52,558 nucleotides of DNA from Armatimonadota bacterium (GTDB taxonomy: Bacteria > Armatimonadota > Armatimonadia > Armatimonadales > Capsulimonadaceae), in assembly GCA_025353925.1 (NCBI GenBank), contig JANXNV010000233.1:1-52558 (forward strand), in the 5' to 3' direction. This document shows, in pieces, positions 24,167-31,917 of this stretch; position 1 is the stretch's first letter; each line of letters starts with the position of its first letter. A program made the position numbers and the translations under genes. Below the pieces are notes generated by a model, which did no database searches, was not told the origin of the DNA, and worked only from the letters and a program-made list of their open reading frames with translations.

Positions 24167-24578
24167 CGTGTTCGAATATCGGCTTTCTCCGCAGTATTAC
24201 GACTTCGACCCTTCCAGCCTCGTGCATAACGCCACTTATGTCCGCTGGCTGGAAGATGCCCGGACGGCGTTCCAGCAGACCAGCCCGTGGCCGACCGAGC
24301 GGCTTCATGCCGCAGATCTGACGGCGGTGCTGACACGCACGGAGATAGTCTACAAGCTGCCGATTCGCCTTGAAGATGCCGTGAGTGTTCGGCTCTGGAT
24401 GACACACCTCGGAAAGTCCGCTTGGTCGGTCGCCCTGCGCTTTGTCTGCCCGGAAACCGGCAAAGAGTATGCGAAAGCCGAGCAAAGCGGCTGCTATATC
24501 TTTCGCTCCACGGGCAAGCCGACCGCCATGCCGGTTGACTTTGTGGACTACTGCCGGACCTATCTTGCCCCAAATTGA
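24159..24578 (+). CDS. Acyl-CoA thioesterase, hot-dog fold (YbgC/4HBT-like)
   Basis: 139 aa. 4HBT features: LSPQYYDFDPSSLVHNATYVRWLEDARTAFQ, with Asp in the usual catalytic position and the helix that follows, and VYKLPIRLEDAVSVRLWMTHLGKSAWSVALRF. It hydrolyses acyl-CoA thioesters; chain-length preference unknown. Start overlaps the M42 stop by eight bases and AAGAGAAG lies upstream, so it is co-translated with that gene. The classical metabolic link between the two is not obvious. Confidence 0.83.
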   Translation: MTNVFEYRLSPQYYDFDPSSLVHNATYVRWLEDARTAFQQTSPWPTERLHAADLTAVLTRTEIVYKLPIRLEDAVSVRLWMTHLGKSAWSVALRFVCPETGKEYAKAEQSGCYIFRSTGKPTAMPVDFVDYCRTYLAPN

Positions 24579-24623
24579 ACTTTTTGCCTCTGTGATGGGT
24601 ATATACTAGCAAGAGGTAAGACT

Positions 24624-25136
24624 ATGACGAATTTGACACGAAGGGAACTGCTGCGGAACGGATTTGGGGCCGCCGGGATTGTCGGTGCCTCGCTGCTATT
24701 GGGCCGCTGGGGCCTTTCGCAGCCGGGGGCATCGGCCCCCGCGCATCGGTATCCTGTGATGAAGACGGACGCTCAGTGGAAGAAGCAATTAACGCCCGCT
24801 CAGTACCATATCCTGCGCCAGGCCGGGACCGATCCCGCCTACTCCGGCCAGTATGAGAAGAAAGGCAACGGGATTTACAAATGCGTTGCCTGCGATAATC
24901 CGCTCTACAGCACAGAGACGCAGTTCGACTCGGGGACAGGCTGGCCAAGCTTCTGGCAGCCGATTTCCAAAAGCAGCATCGTAAAGCAGAGTGACACCAG
25001 CCTGCTGATGGAGCGCACGGAGATTGTCTGTGCCCGCTGCGGCAGCCACCTGGGGCATGTCTTCGACGACGGCCCGAAGCCGACCGGCCTGCGCTACTGT
25101 ATGAATGCGACCGCGCTGAAGTTCGTCAAGAAGTAG
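24624..25136 (+). CDS. msrB: Peptide-methionine (R)-S-oxide reductase, Tat-exported
   Basis: 170 aa. Twin-arginine signal RRELLRNGFGAAGIVGASLLLG directs export in folded form. The MsrB domain has two zinc CxxC pairs (CVACDNPLY, CARCGSHLGHVF), the conserved FDSGTGWPSFWQPI, and the catalytic Cys in RYCMNATALKF. It repairs R-methionine sulfoxide in exported proteins, using thioredoxin-like donors. AGAGGT precedes the start, and a TATACT box lies 20 bases upstream. It ends before a strong terminator. Confidence 0.95.
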   Translation: MTNLTRRELLRNGFGAAGIVGASLLLGRWGLSQPGASAPAHRYPVMKTDAQWKKQLTPAQYHILRQAGTDPAYSGQYEKKGNGIYKCVACDNPLYSTETQFDSGTGWPSFWQPISKSSIVKQSDTSLLMERTEIVCARCGSHLGHVFDDGPKPTGLRYCMNATALKFVKK

Positions 25137-25145
25137 CCGAAACAG

Positions 25146-25179
25146 AAAACGCCCGGTGCAGTCTGCACCGGGCGTTTTT
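25146..25179. terminator. Bidirectional intrinsic terminator
   Basis: A perfect 13-pair stem (AACGCCCGGTGCA, loop GTC) with A-run on the left and T-run on the right, between the convergent msrB and ABC permease genes. Confidence 0.92.
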
Positions 25180-25186
25180 GCGTGAG

Positions 25187-26020
25187 TTACTCTTTGCCGC
25201 CGGAGAACTTAGCCCCTTCGACAATATATCGCTGCATGACGAGAAAGACCAGCACCAGCGGGGCGACTCCGACCGCAGCGGCGGCGAAAAGCTGGGGCAG
25301 GTTGAGTTTTTGGGAGGAAAGGAACGTCGAGAGTACCACCTGCACGGTCCAGGCCGACGGGTCCTGCCCGATGACCAAAGGCCATAAAAACGCGTTCCAG
25401 CTGGCGATAAAGGTCAGCACGCCCAGAGCCATGATGATATTGGTGGAGTTCGGCAGTAGCAGCCGCCAGTAGACGCCGAAGTAGCTCAGGCCATCCAGCC
25501 GTCCAGCTTCTTCGATCTCGGCGGGGAAGCGCAGGTAGAACTGCCGGAACAAAAAGATCGAGAACGCGCTGAACACCCCCGGCGCGATGATCCCCCAGCG
25601 CGTATTCACCCCGCCCAGATAGGCCATGACGGCGAAGGTCGGGACAAATGTCACCGCCCCCGGAATCATCAGCGTGGCCAGAATCAGGAAAAAGACCACG
25701 TTTCGGCCCCGTGCGGGGATCCGCGCTAGAGCGTACCCTGCCATCGAGGAAAACAGCATTTGGAAGACAAGCGTCACCACGGCAATGATTGCGGAATTCG
25801 CCAGCCCCGTCAGCATCGGTGCCGCCGGGTCATGAAACAGAGCACTGAAATTGCTCCACTGCGGACGCGGGGACAGCCACGCCCAGTACGGCGACGTGAT
25901 CTCGCTGTCTGTCATCAGGGAATTTCGCCCGATGAGATAAAATGGGATGAGAAAGAGCAGGGCAACAAATAGCAGCCAGGCAGTGCGGGGAAGGGAAGTG
26001 AGGGCGTTTCGCTTGTTCAT
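25187..26020 (-). CDS. Sugar ABC transporter permease, MalG type
   Basis: 277 aa, six predicted helices. The EAA loop that contacts the ATPase is seen in EIEEAGRLDGLSYFGVYWRLLLPN. N-terminus RTAWLLFVALLFLIPFYLIGRNSLM is typical of MalG/LacG proteins, and it ends MQRYIVEGAKFSGGKE. It pairs with the MalF-type permease, whose stop overlaps this start (ATGA), to form the channel of a carbohydrate importer (CUT1 class). Last gene of the minus-strand sugar operon. Confidence 0.93.
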   Translation of the reverse strand: MNKRNALTSLPRTAWLLFVALLFLIPFYLIGRNSLMTDSEITSPYWAWLSPRPQWSNFSALFHDPAAPMLTGLANSAIIAVVTLVFQMLFSSMAGYALARIPARGRNVVFFLILATLMIPGAVTFVPTFAVMAYLGGVNTRWGIIAPGVFSAFSIFLFRQFYLRFPAEIEEAGRLDGLSYFGVYWRLLLPNSTNIIMALGVLTFIASWNAFLWPLVIGQDPSAWTVQVVLSTFLSSQKLNLPQLFAAAAVGVAPLVLVFLVMQRYIVEGAKFSGGKE

Positions 26021-26943
26021 TTCTCCGACCCCCCAAATCCAAAAATGCGTCCTTGCAGCAGGGTCACGGCAAAGATCAAGGCGGTCAGAATAAAGCCGCC
26101 TGCCGCGCCGCGCCCGAAGTCCTGGTTGCTGAGGGCCAGGGAGTAAAGATAAACCAGCGGCGGACGGGCCAGTGACGCATTCCCGATAGAGGCGCCGGAG
26201 CCGCCCAGAATATTGTAAAACTCATCGAAGGCTTGAAACGCTGCAATTAAGTTGAGCAGCAGCACGGAGACCGAGGTCGCTTTGAGCTGCGGCAGTGTGA
26301 TGTAGCGAAAGACCGGCCAGCCTGGTCCGGCTCCGTCCACTGAAGCCGCCTCGTAGAGAGATTTGGGAATTTCCTGCAGGCCCGCCAGAAAAATGATCAT
26401 GAAAAAGCCGACCTGCAGCCAGAGCCGGACCGTCACCAGCACCAGCCAGTACCAGGGTGGATGGGCTGTTCCGATCCAGGCCACGGGATGGACTCCGAAC
26501 AGGCCGATGAGATGGTTGACGAACCCGAACGGCAGGCCGTTGAACAGGCTGACTTTCCAGATCAGCGATGCGACCACGTAGGACACCGCCGAGGGAATGA
26601 AGAATACGGTGCGGAAGAACGACCGGCCCCAGCCGACCTTGTTGACCAGCAATGCCAGGCCCAGCGAGACCGCGAAAGTCAGGGGCACGATAAACACGGC
26701 GAACACGACGATCGTGACCAGCGACTTCAGAAACGCTTCGTCGGTCAGCAGATCGGCGTAGTTGCGGAAGCCGATAAAGTGGCCCGGATGAATCGTGTTC
26801 TGAGCGTGCGAGAGGCTGAGCAAAAACCCCCAGACAATCGGCACGAGCGTGAAGACGGTCAGGCCGAGCAGTGCGGGGCTGACGAAGGCCCAAAAGGCGA
26901 ATGTCGCGGAGCGGTCCGCCTGGCTTTTCTGCAAAATTGGCAT
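26017..26943 (-). CDS. Sugar ABC transporter permease, MalF type
   Basis: 308 aa. Hydrophobic, about six helices, with the EAA motif in YEAASVDGAGPGWPVFRYITLPQL. The opening ATFAFWAFVSPALLGLTVFTLVPIVWGFLLSL and the later SVSVLLLNLIAAFQAFDEFYNILGG fit MalF/UgpA proteins. It starts three bases after the binding-protein stop and overlaps the second permease start. Together they import a sugar or oligosaccharide. Confidence 0.93.
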   Translation of the reverse strand: MPILQKSQADRSATFAFWAFVSPALLGLTVFTLVPIVWGFLLSLSHAQNTIHPGHFIGFRNYADLLTDEAFLKSLVTIVVFAVFIVPLTFAVSLGLALLVNKVGWGRSFFRTVFFIPSAVSYVVASLIWKVSLFNGLPFGFVNHLIGLFGVHPVAWIGTAHPPWYWLVLVTVRLWLQVGFFMIIFLAGLQEIPKSLYEAASVDGAGPGWPVFRYITLPQLKATSVSVLLLNLIAAFQAFDEFYNILGGSGASIGNASLARPPLVYLYSLALSNQDFGRGAAGGFILTALIFAVTLLQGRIFGFGGSEK

Positions 26944-26946
26944 CGG

Positions 26947-28245
26947 TTATTCCAGAAGGCGGCTAAGTTCCCGCTCGCATTTCTTCGCGGCGACCGCCAG
27001 CTCCGGGGCGGCAGGGCGGCCTTCTTTGAGGATATTGGTGACGGCATCAGTGAGCGCGGTGCCCATGGCCGAGTTCCATTCCGGGGGCAGGGAGCGGCCC
27101 CAGGAATTCAGGTCTTTGACGGCACCCGCCGCGACCCCGGCCTGGAGCGGCGCGGCGGATCGGGCCAGGCTGAGGCGCGGCGGCACATGGAACCCGTAGC
27201 CCAGGCACCAGTCCTCTTGAATTTTCGGGCTGTCCAGCCAGAGCCACTTCAAATACCGTTTCGCTTCTTCGAGTTGATTGCTCTGGGCATTGACCATCGC
27301 CGACCAGCCGCCGAGAAATGTCGCAGGGTGCCCGGAAGTCTCCAGGGCGGGCCAGGCCATGCCGCCGACGTCCCCGCCGAGTGCTTTGGCGATGGTTGGG
27401 TAGGACCACAACCCGCCCCACTGCATGGCGGCCTGTCCCTGCACTAGAGCATCCGCTTCCCACCAGTCGGTGGGCGCACCGATCAGCAGTGCCCCGGAGT
27501 CGCTTAGCTCCCGCATCTTTTCGTAGGCCCCAGCGACCTGCGGCGTATTGAAAACGATCTTGTTATCGGCCAGGAAATCGCCGCCCGCCGACCACGGCGC
27601 AATATTGATCAGGGCCGCCACCCCGCCGTCATTGCCGAGAAACAAGCCCTTGCGAGTGCCAGTCGTCAGCTTTTTGGCGGCGGCGATCACCTCGTCCATC
27701 GTTTTGGGCGGCGCGAGGCCCGCCGCCTTCAGCAGACTTTTGCGGTAGTAGAGGATGCCGGTGTCATCGAGCATTTTCAGGCCGTAGATTTTGCCGTCCA
27801 CGCTGTTTTGGGCGAGATCACGGGGGGAGAAGTCCGAGCGCACTGCCGGGGGAAAGAGATCGTCGAGCGGCGCGACCTGCTCTGCCGTGACCATCGGCTT
27901 CGTGATCTGACCCTCAAAAATATCCGGTCCGCCGCGTGTCAGTAGGGCGGTCGAAAGCTTGGTGCCGTAGTCGCCCGGCACCCAGACCACCTGAATAGCG
28001 ATATCCGGGTGCAGTGCCGTATAGGCCTTCGCGTAACGAACCACCGCTTCCTGGGTTCCCTTTTCGCCGTACTGATGGTACCACTGCGTGAGTGTCACTC
28101 GTGCGCCGGGAACGCTGGAGTGGCCGCAGCCGACCAGCAGCACGCCAGCGGCGACGGTCACGCCCCGTAGAAAGTCGCGGCGGCTGCCGTGCCAGTTCAC
28201 GAAGCCGGTTTGAGTGTGAAGCAACGGTGCATCATTTGTTCTCAT
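26947..28245 (-). CDS. Sugar ABC transporter substrate-binding lipoprotein
   Basis: 432 aa. N-terminal Tat-like motif SRRDFLRGVTVAAGVLLVGCG with a lipobox (LLVGC), so probably exported by Tat and lipidated. CUT1-type binding-protein features: TLTQWYHQYGEKG, YGTKLSTALLTRGGPDIFEG, KIYGLKMLDDTGILYYRKSLLKAAGL and FLGGWSAMVNAQSNQLEEAKRYLKWL. It delivers sugar to the two permeases encoded just downstream. Substrate not readable from sequence; the neighbouring GH43 points to pentose oligosaccharides. Confidence 0.92.
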   Translation of the reverse strand: MRTNDAPLLHTQTGFVNWHGSRRDFLRGVTVAAGVLLVGCGHSSVPGARVTLTQWYHQYGEKGTQEAVVRYAKAYTALHPDIAIQVVWVPGDYGTKLSTALLTRGGPDIFEGQITKPMVTAEQVAPLDDLFPPAVRSDFSPRDLAQNSVDGKIYGLKMLDDTGILYYRKSLLKAAGLAPPKTMDEVIAAAKKLTTGTRKGLFLGNDGGVAALINIAPWSAGGDFLADNKIVFNTPQVAGAYEKMRELSDSGALLIGAPTDWWEADALVQGQAAMQWGGLWSYPTIAKALGGDVGGMAWPALETSGHPATFLGGWSAMVNAQSNQLEEAKRYLKWLWLDSPKIQEDWCLGYGFHVPPRLSLARSAAPLQAGVAAGAVKDLNSWGRSLPPEWNSAMGTALTDAVTNILKEGRPAAPELAVAAKKCERELSRLLE

Positions 28246-28266
28246 GGGTGTTCTATTCGCGACGAG

Positions 28267-28488
28267 CTAGGGAAACTCCTGCCCTACGGTTGGGGGCGGG
28301 GGCCAAACACCCTCCGACTCCGGGGTGAACGTGGCATCCAGCATCTCCGCTGTCGGATAGGCCGGGCTTCCGTCACACTGCTTCTCCGCGAGCGATTTCG
28401 CCAGCAGAGCGATCCGCCTGCTGATAAGGACAAGTACCACCGGCAGACCGATCAGAGCGAACACCATTGCTAGAAGCCAGAAGATCAT
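28267..28488 (-). CDS. Small single-helix membrane protein
   Basis: 73 aa from the ATG at 28488. The longer ORF (to 28611) would run through the palindromic element and is not used. N-terminal helix MIFWLLAMVFALIGLPVVLVLISRRIALL, then a short soluble tail (AEMLDATFTPESEGVWPPPP). TGCTACAAT lies five bases before the ATG, suggesting a leaderless transcript. It stops 21 bases before the binding-protein gene and could be the first gene of the remaining operon after the IS cut it. No family recognised. Confidence 0.55.
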   Translation of the reverse strand: MIFWLLAMVFALIGLPVVLVLISRRIALLAKSLAEKQCDGSPAYPTAEMLDATFTPESEGVWPPPPTVGQEFP

Positions 28489-28493
28489 GAGTG

Positions 28494-28523
28494 ATTGTAG
28501 CACATCAAGAGGGCGGGCGGCAA
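28494..28523 (-). promoter_or_regulatory. Extended -10 promoter between IS and binding-protein genes
   Basis: Minus strand TTGCCG (28518-28523), 18-base spacer, TGCTACAAT with -10 at 28494-28499, five bases before the ATG at 28488. It could drive the binding protein and permeases independently of the upstream genes. Confidence 0.5.
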
Positions 28524-28528
28524 AAGAG

Positions 28529-28612
28529 CGAGTGGTTGAAAACCACTCGCTAGGTGAGGCGTCCTGCGGACGTTCGGATCCGGAATCCGAGACCCGAGGG
28601 GGTGCCTGCAAG
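28529..28612. repeat. Palindromic element, copy 2 (partial)
   Basis: 28529-28573 is identical to 22055-22099. The copy then diverges, keeping a short related stretch (acccgagggggtgcct against acccgaagggtgcct), and lacks the right inverted arm. The insertion sequence begins about 20 bases further on. Confidence 0.85.
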
Positions 28613-28669
28613 GCATGAGCTGGCCCCTACTAACCATTGGTGCTAGTTTGATTTTATCTTAAAACAGTC

Positions 28670-28729
28670 TTGAAAAACACTTATCAGCCTTGAAAAACAC
28701 TTATCAGCCTTGAAAAACAGTCATCGGCT
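28670..28729. repeat. 20-bp subterminal iterons in the IS
   Basis: ttgaaaaacacttatcagcc occurs at 28670-28689 and 28690-28709 exactly, and a third, changed copy at 28710-28729. Such subterminal arrays may bind transposase. Confidence 0.9.
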
Positions 28730-28771
28730 TGCGTATTACTGATTACCACATCCGTAATGGAGGCAAGACCG

Positions 28772-29569
28772 ATGACCATTCACGATTTTACCATAGAACT
28801 CTTTTGCCGCGTTGACGACGCCATGCCCGACCAACAAAAACATAGCCAGGCACTGCTTTATCCCAGTGAGACCGTCACCCTGGGGCTACTGTTTGCTCTC
28901 AAAGGCGTCGGCAACCGGGCCTTCTATCGCTGGGCCAAAGCGAACATGAAATCTTTGTTCCCCCGCCTGCCCGAGCGCACCCGCTTCTTTCGCCTGCTGG
29001 CGGCCCATCAAGATTGGGCAGAGCACTTTCTGGCTTCGCCCTCGCTGCTGGGCGTGATTGACAGCTTCGGTATTGAACTCATTCATCCGAGGCGCGAAGG
29101 GCGCAGCGATAAGCAGATCGGCAAGAAGGGCAAATCCAATCACCGCTGGATCGTGGGGGCTAAACTGTGTTTCGTGCTGGATCATCTCGGGTGCGTAGTC
29201 GACTGGGCGGTAGATACCGCCAATGTCTACGATGCCACATTCCAACCACTGATCCAGAAGTACGACGGCCAGATGTTGATCCTTGGCGACAGCGGCTTCC
29301 ACGTCAAGACGACCCAGGAGCAGCGCGACCCCGAGAACCTCAAGATCTGCAAACGCGGCGTCTGGAACGAGCGGATGCTGATCGAGACAGTGCTGTCCAT
29401 GCTCACCCACACCTGCCATATGAAGAAAGTGGGGCATCGGGTCTGGTCAGGTCTGAAGGCACGGCTGGCGTTTGCGCTGGCGGCCTTCAACGTGTGCTGC
29501 TTGTGGGATGGCCTACAAGCCGACGAAAACGGATTTATCGCGCTTTCGATGCTCCAAGTAGCACTCTGA
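28772..29569 (+). CDS. DDE transposase of the IS
   Basis: 265 aa from the ATG at 28772, eight bases after GGAGG; the ORF start at 28757 lies before that site. Catalytic residues fit a DDE/RNase H fold of the IS4/IS5/IS982 type: first Asp in GVIDSFGIEL, second in LILGDSGFHVKT, Glu in NERMLIETVLSML. The region between (GKSNHRWIVGAKLCFVLDHLGCVVDWAV) is the usual beta-strand core. Full length for small IS transposases and with no frameshift, so possibly active. I lean to the IS982-like group but cannot fix the family. Confidence 0.87.
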   Translation: MTIHDFTIELFCRVDDAMPDQQKHSQALLYPSETVTLGLLFALKGVGNRAFYRWAKANMKSLFPRLPERTRFFRLLAAHQDWAEHFLASPSLLGVIDSFGIELIHPRREGRSDKQIGKKGKSNHRWIVGAKLCFVLDHLGCVVDWAVDTANVYDATFQPLIQKYDGQMLILGDSGFHVKTTQEQRDPENLKICKRGVWNERMLIETVLSMLTHTCHMKKVGHRVWSGLKARLAFALAAFNVCCLWDGLQADENGFIALSMLQVAL

Positions 29570-29595
29570 AGCCAAAACTAAACTAGCACCAATGG

Positions 29596-30702
29596 TTAAT
29601 AAATCGCCTGCTCCGTCTCCGGGTCGAAGAGGTGCGTCTTTGCCAGATCGAACAGCACGTCGAGTGCCTGCCCGTCTTTGGCCTGCGTCTCGGCATCCAC
29701 CGTCGCCACCAAAGAATGCACCCCGGCGGTCAGGTAGAGCGTGATGATATCGCCCATCGGCTCGGAAACGTCCACCTGAGTCCGGACAGTGTTCCCCTCG
29801 GCGGCCTCAATCGGATTCTTTAAGTTCTTATCGAAAATGTCCGCAGGGCGAACGCCGAGGATCACGGGCTTGCCGACATACGCCTCCAATTTGCCGGACT
29901 GGGCGGCGGGGGCGGAAACAGTGAAGGCTCCGCAGTCGATCGCGTAGCCGCCGCCGTTTTTATTCAAAGTGGCTTTGAGGAAGTTCATCGACGGGGTGCC
30001 GATAAAGCCCGCCACGAACATATTTACCGGGTGCTGGTAGATCTCCATCGGCGGGGCGCACTGCTGCAGGACACCTCCCTGCATGACGGCGATCCGATCC
30101 CCCATGGTCATGGCCTCGACCTGGTCATGGGTGACGTAGACCGTCGTGATCCCCAGCCGCCGGTGCAGCTTAATCAGCTCGGCGCGGGTTTGAACGCGCA
30201 GCTTGGCGTCTAAGTTCGAAAGCGGCTCATCCATCAAAAAGACCTGCGGCTCGCGGACTATGGCCCGGCCCAGAGCGACCCGCTGCCGCTGGCCGCCGGA
30301 AAGCTGGCCGGGGCGGCGCTGCAGCAGAACTTCGATGCCGAGGAGGGCGGCGGCATCGGTCACCCGCTTTTGGATGTCAGGTTTAGGGACTTTGCGAAGC
30401 TTCAGGCCGAAGGCCATGTTCTCGAACACGGTCATGTGCGGGTACAGGGCATAGTTCTGAAAGACCATTGCAATATCCCGGTCTTTGGGCGAGACATTAT
30501 TGACTACCCGCTCCCCGATTAAAATCTCGCCGTCGGAAACCTCCTCCAGCCCGGCGATCATCCGCAGGGCGGTGGTCTTGCCGCAGCCCGATGGCCCGAC
30601 CAGCACCATAAATTCCCGATCTTTAATGTCGAGAGTCAGATTGTTGACCGCGGTCGTTTTATCGAACCGCTTGAAAAGATTGCGTAAAAGTACCTGAGCC
30701 AA
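29596..30702 (-). CDS. Sugar ABC transporter ATP-binding protein, MsmK/UgpC type
   Basis: 368 aa. Walker A GPSGCGKTT, signature LSGGQRQRVALGRA, Walker B VFLMDEPLSNLDAKLR, H-loop VTHDQVEAMTMGDRI, then the C-terminal regulatory OB domain (VILGVRPADIFDKN). Such multitasking ATPases energise CUT1 sugar importers. The start is TTG at 30702 with GGGGGA upstream. Its TAA stop lies exactly at the right end of the IS, so the last codons or stop may have been changed by insertion. Enolase-superfamily gene lies 57 bases upstream. Confidence 0.94.
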   Translation of the reverse strand: MAQVLLRNLFKRFDKTTAVNNLTLDIKDREFMVLVGPSGCGKTTALRMIAGLEEVSDGEILIGERVVNNVSPKDRDIAMVFQNYALYPHMTVFENMAFGLKLRKVPKPDIQKRVTDAAALLGIEVLLQRRPGQLSGGQRQRVALGRAIVREPQVFLMDEPLSNLDAKLRVQTRAELIKLHRRLGITTVYVTHDQVEAMTMGDRIAVMQGGVLQQCAPPMEIYQHPVNMFVAGFIGTPSMNFLKATLNKNGGGYAIDCGAFTVSAPAAQSGKLEAYVGKPVILGVRPADIFDKNLKNPIEAAEGNTVRTQVDVSEPMGDIITLYLTAGVHSLVATVDAETQAKDGQALDVLFDLAKTHLFDPETEQAIY

Positions 30703-30759
30703 AGGATGTCCCCCTGAAGTGTGCGCGGGCGAAAAGTGCTGACAGCTAAATATAGCAGG

Positions 30760-31908
30760 TTATGGCGCGTTTTGCAAGTCCGCCCGCCAGCCGCCCTGCT
30801 CCACCGCTTGCTCGAACACACCTGAATCCAGCGACAAGCCAAATCCGGGCCGGGCAGGCACAGTAATAGAACCATCCACGATCCGGTACTCGGATCCGTC
30901 CAGGCCCGACGTCGCCGTTTCGTCCCACTCGGCGTAGGTGAAGCCTGACAGGGCCGGGGCCAGGTGGCAGGCGGCGTAGTTCCCCGTGTGGACTCCGTAA
31001 TGGTGCGGGGCACTGCCCGCGCCCCAGCCGTCGAGCTGACGGCCCGTTTCGAGCCAGCGGGTAAAGCCGTGGCCGTAAACGTCGTACTGGATCACATTCA
31101 CCAGCCCTTCGCGTGCCCAGCGGAGGGCGGCGGGGGAGGCGTCGCCTTCGCCGTCCGCAATCAGCGTTGACAGGCCCTGCGCCTGCAGCCAGGCTCGCAG
31201 GTCGGCGTACAGCACCGAATCTTCGTGGAAAGCTTCTTCCATCCAGTGAATACGGCAGTCAGCGGTCCCGGAGAGGACTCGCTTGGTCAGGTTCAAATTC
31301 CAGCCGTTGTTGGCATCGAGCAGCAAAGCCGCGTCCGGCCCAACCGCCGCCCGGACGGCGCGGATGACGGCGATGTCCCGGCGCGTGCCTTCTTCCAGCG
31401 GCATCCAGCGTGCCCCGCGCCCGACTTTGATCTTGAACGCCCGGTGGCCTCGTGCCGCTCCCTCCAATGCCTCGGCGGCGATCAGCGCGGCGGCCTCTTC
31501 GTCGGTTTGAAGGTGCAGATCGTCGAAGTACAGCGACGTGTCGTAAGTGGGGACGCGGCAGATGCGGGGAACCGGTCGGTGGTTGATCTTCGCCGCCAGC
31601 GCATACACCGGGCGGTCCGTCAAATTGCCTGCGAGGTCCCAAAGAGGATATTCGACCGACCGCCAGAGGTCCGGCACGCCCACGGCGGCATCGAAGAGCG
31701 ATGGGACACTCTGCCCCAGCAGCTTGGACGCCTCCTCTTGAGAGGCCCAGCTATGCCCGAATCCGGTGGCACCGTCCGCCGTGGTCACGCGCAGGAGAGG
31801 AACACGGACAGCGATTCCATGGTCCCCAAGCCGCGCATTGCTGCCCGCGCTTCGCGGCCGACGCCCCTCGAGGCAGGCCCATTCAATCTGAGTGATTTTG
31901 TCCGTCAT
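30760..31908 (-). CDS. Enolase-superfamily enzyme (mandelate racemase/muconate lactonizing type)
   Basis: 382 aa. Capping-domain start then TIM barrel with KxK (RAFKIKVGRGARW), first metal ligand in LLLDANNGWNL, second in HWMEEAFHED, and a third acidic site around LIADGEGDAS. Members are sugar-acid dehydratases or racemases; substrate cannot be read here. It follows GH43 by nine bases and precedes the ABC ATPase, so a sugar acid made from the imported sugar is a reasonable guess. Confidence 0.87.
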   Translation of the reverse strand: MTDKITQIEWACLEGRRPRSAGSNARLGDHGIAVRVPLLRVTTADGATGFGHSWASQEEASKLLGQSVPSLFDAAVGVPDLWRSVEYPLWDLAGNLTDRPVYALAAKINHRPVPRICRVPTYDTSLYFDDLHLQTDEEAAALIAAEALEGAARGHRAFKIKVGRGARWMPLEEGTRRDIAVIRAVRAAVGPDAALLLDANNGWNLNLTKRVLSGTADCRIHWMEEAFHEDSVLYADLRAWLQAQGLSTLIADGEGDASPAALRWAREGLVNVIQYDVYGHGFTRWLETGRQLDGWGAGSAPHHYGVHTGNYAACHLAPALSGFTYAEWDETATSGLDGSEYRIVDGSITVPARPGFGLSLDSGVFEQAVEQGGWRADLQNAP

Positions 31909-31917
31909 AACGCTCCT

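Larger units (their letters stand above)
28631..29598 (+). mobile_element. Insertion sequence with single DDE transposase
   Basis: About 968 bp. Terminal inverted repeats TAACCATTGGTGCTAGTTT at 28631 and its complement ending at 29598 are perfect over 19 bases and continue imperfectly. One transposase gene lies inside. Flanks show at most a TA duplication, so the target-site duplication is unclear. It separates the ABC ATPase gene from the binding-protein and permease genes and its right end coincides with the ATPase stop codon. Confidence 0.9.

Noticed and set aside
26461-27447. 328-aa plus-strand ORF across the ABC permease and binding-protein genes
   Set aside because: Low-complexity Arg/Gly/Asp composition, antisense to two clear ABC genes.
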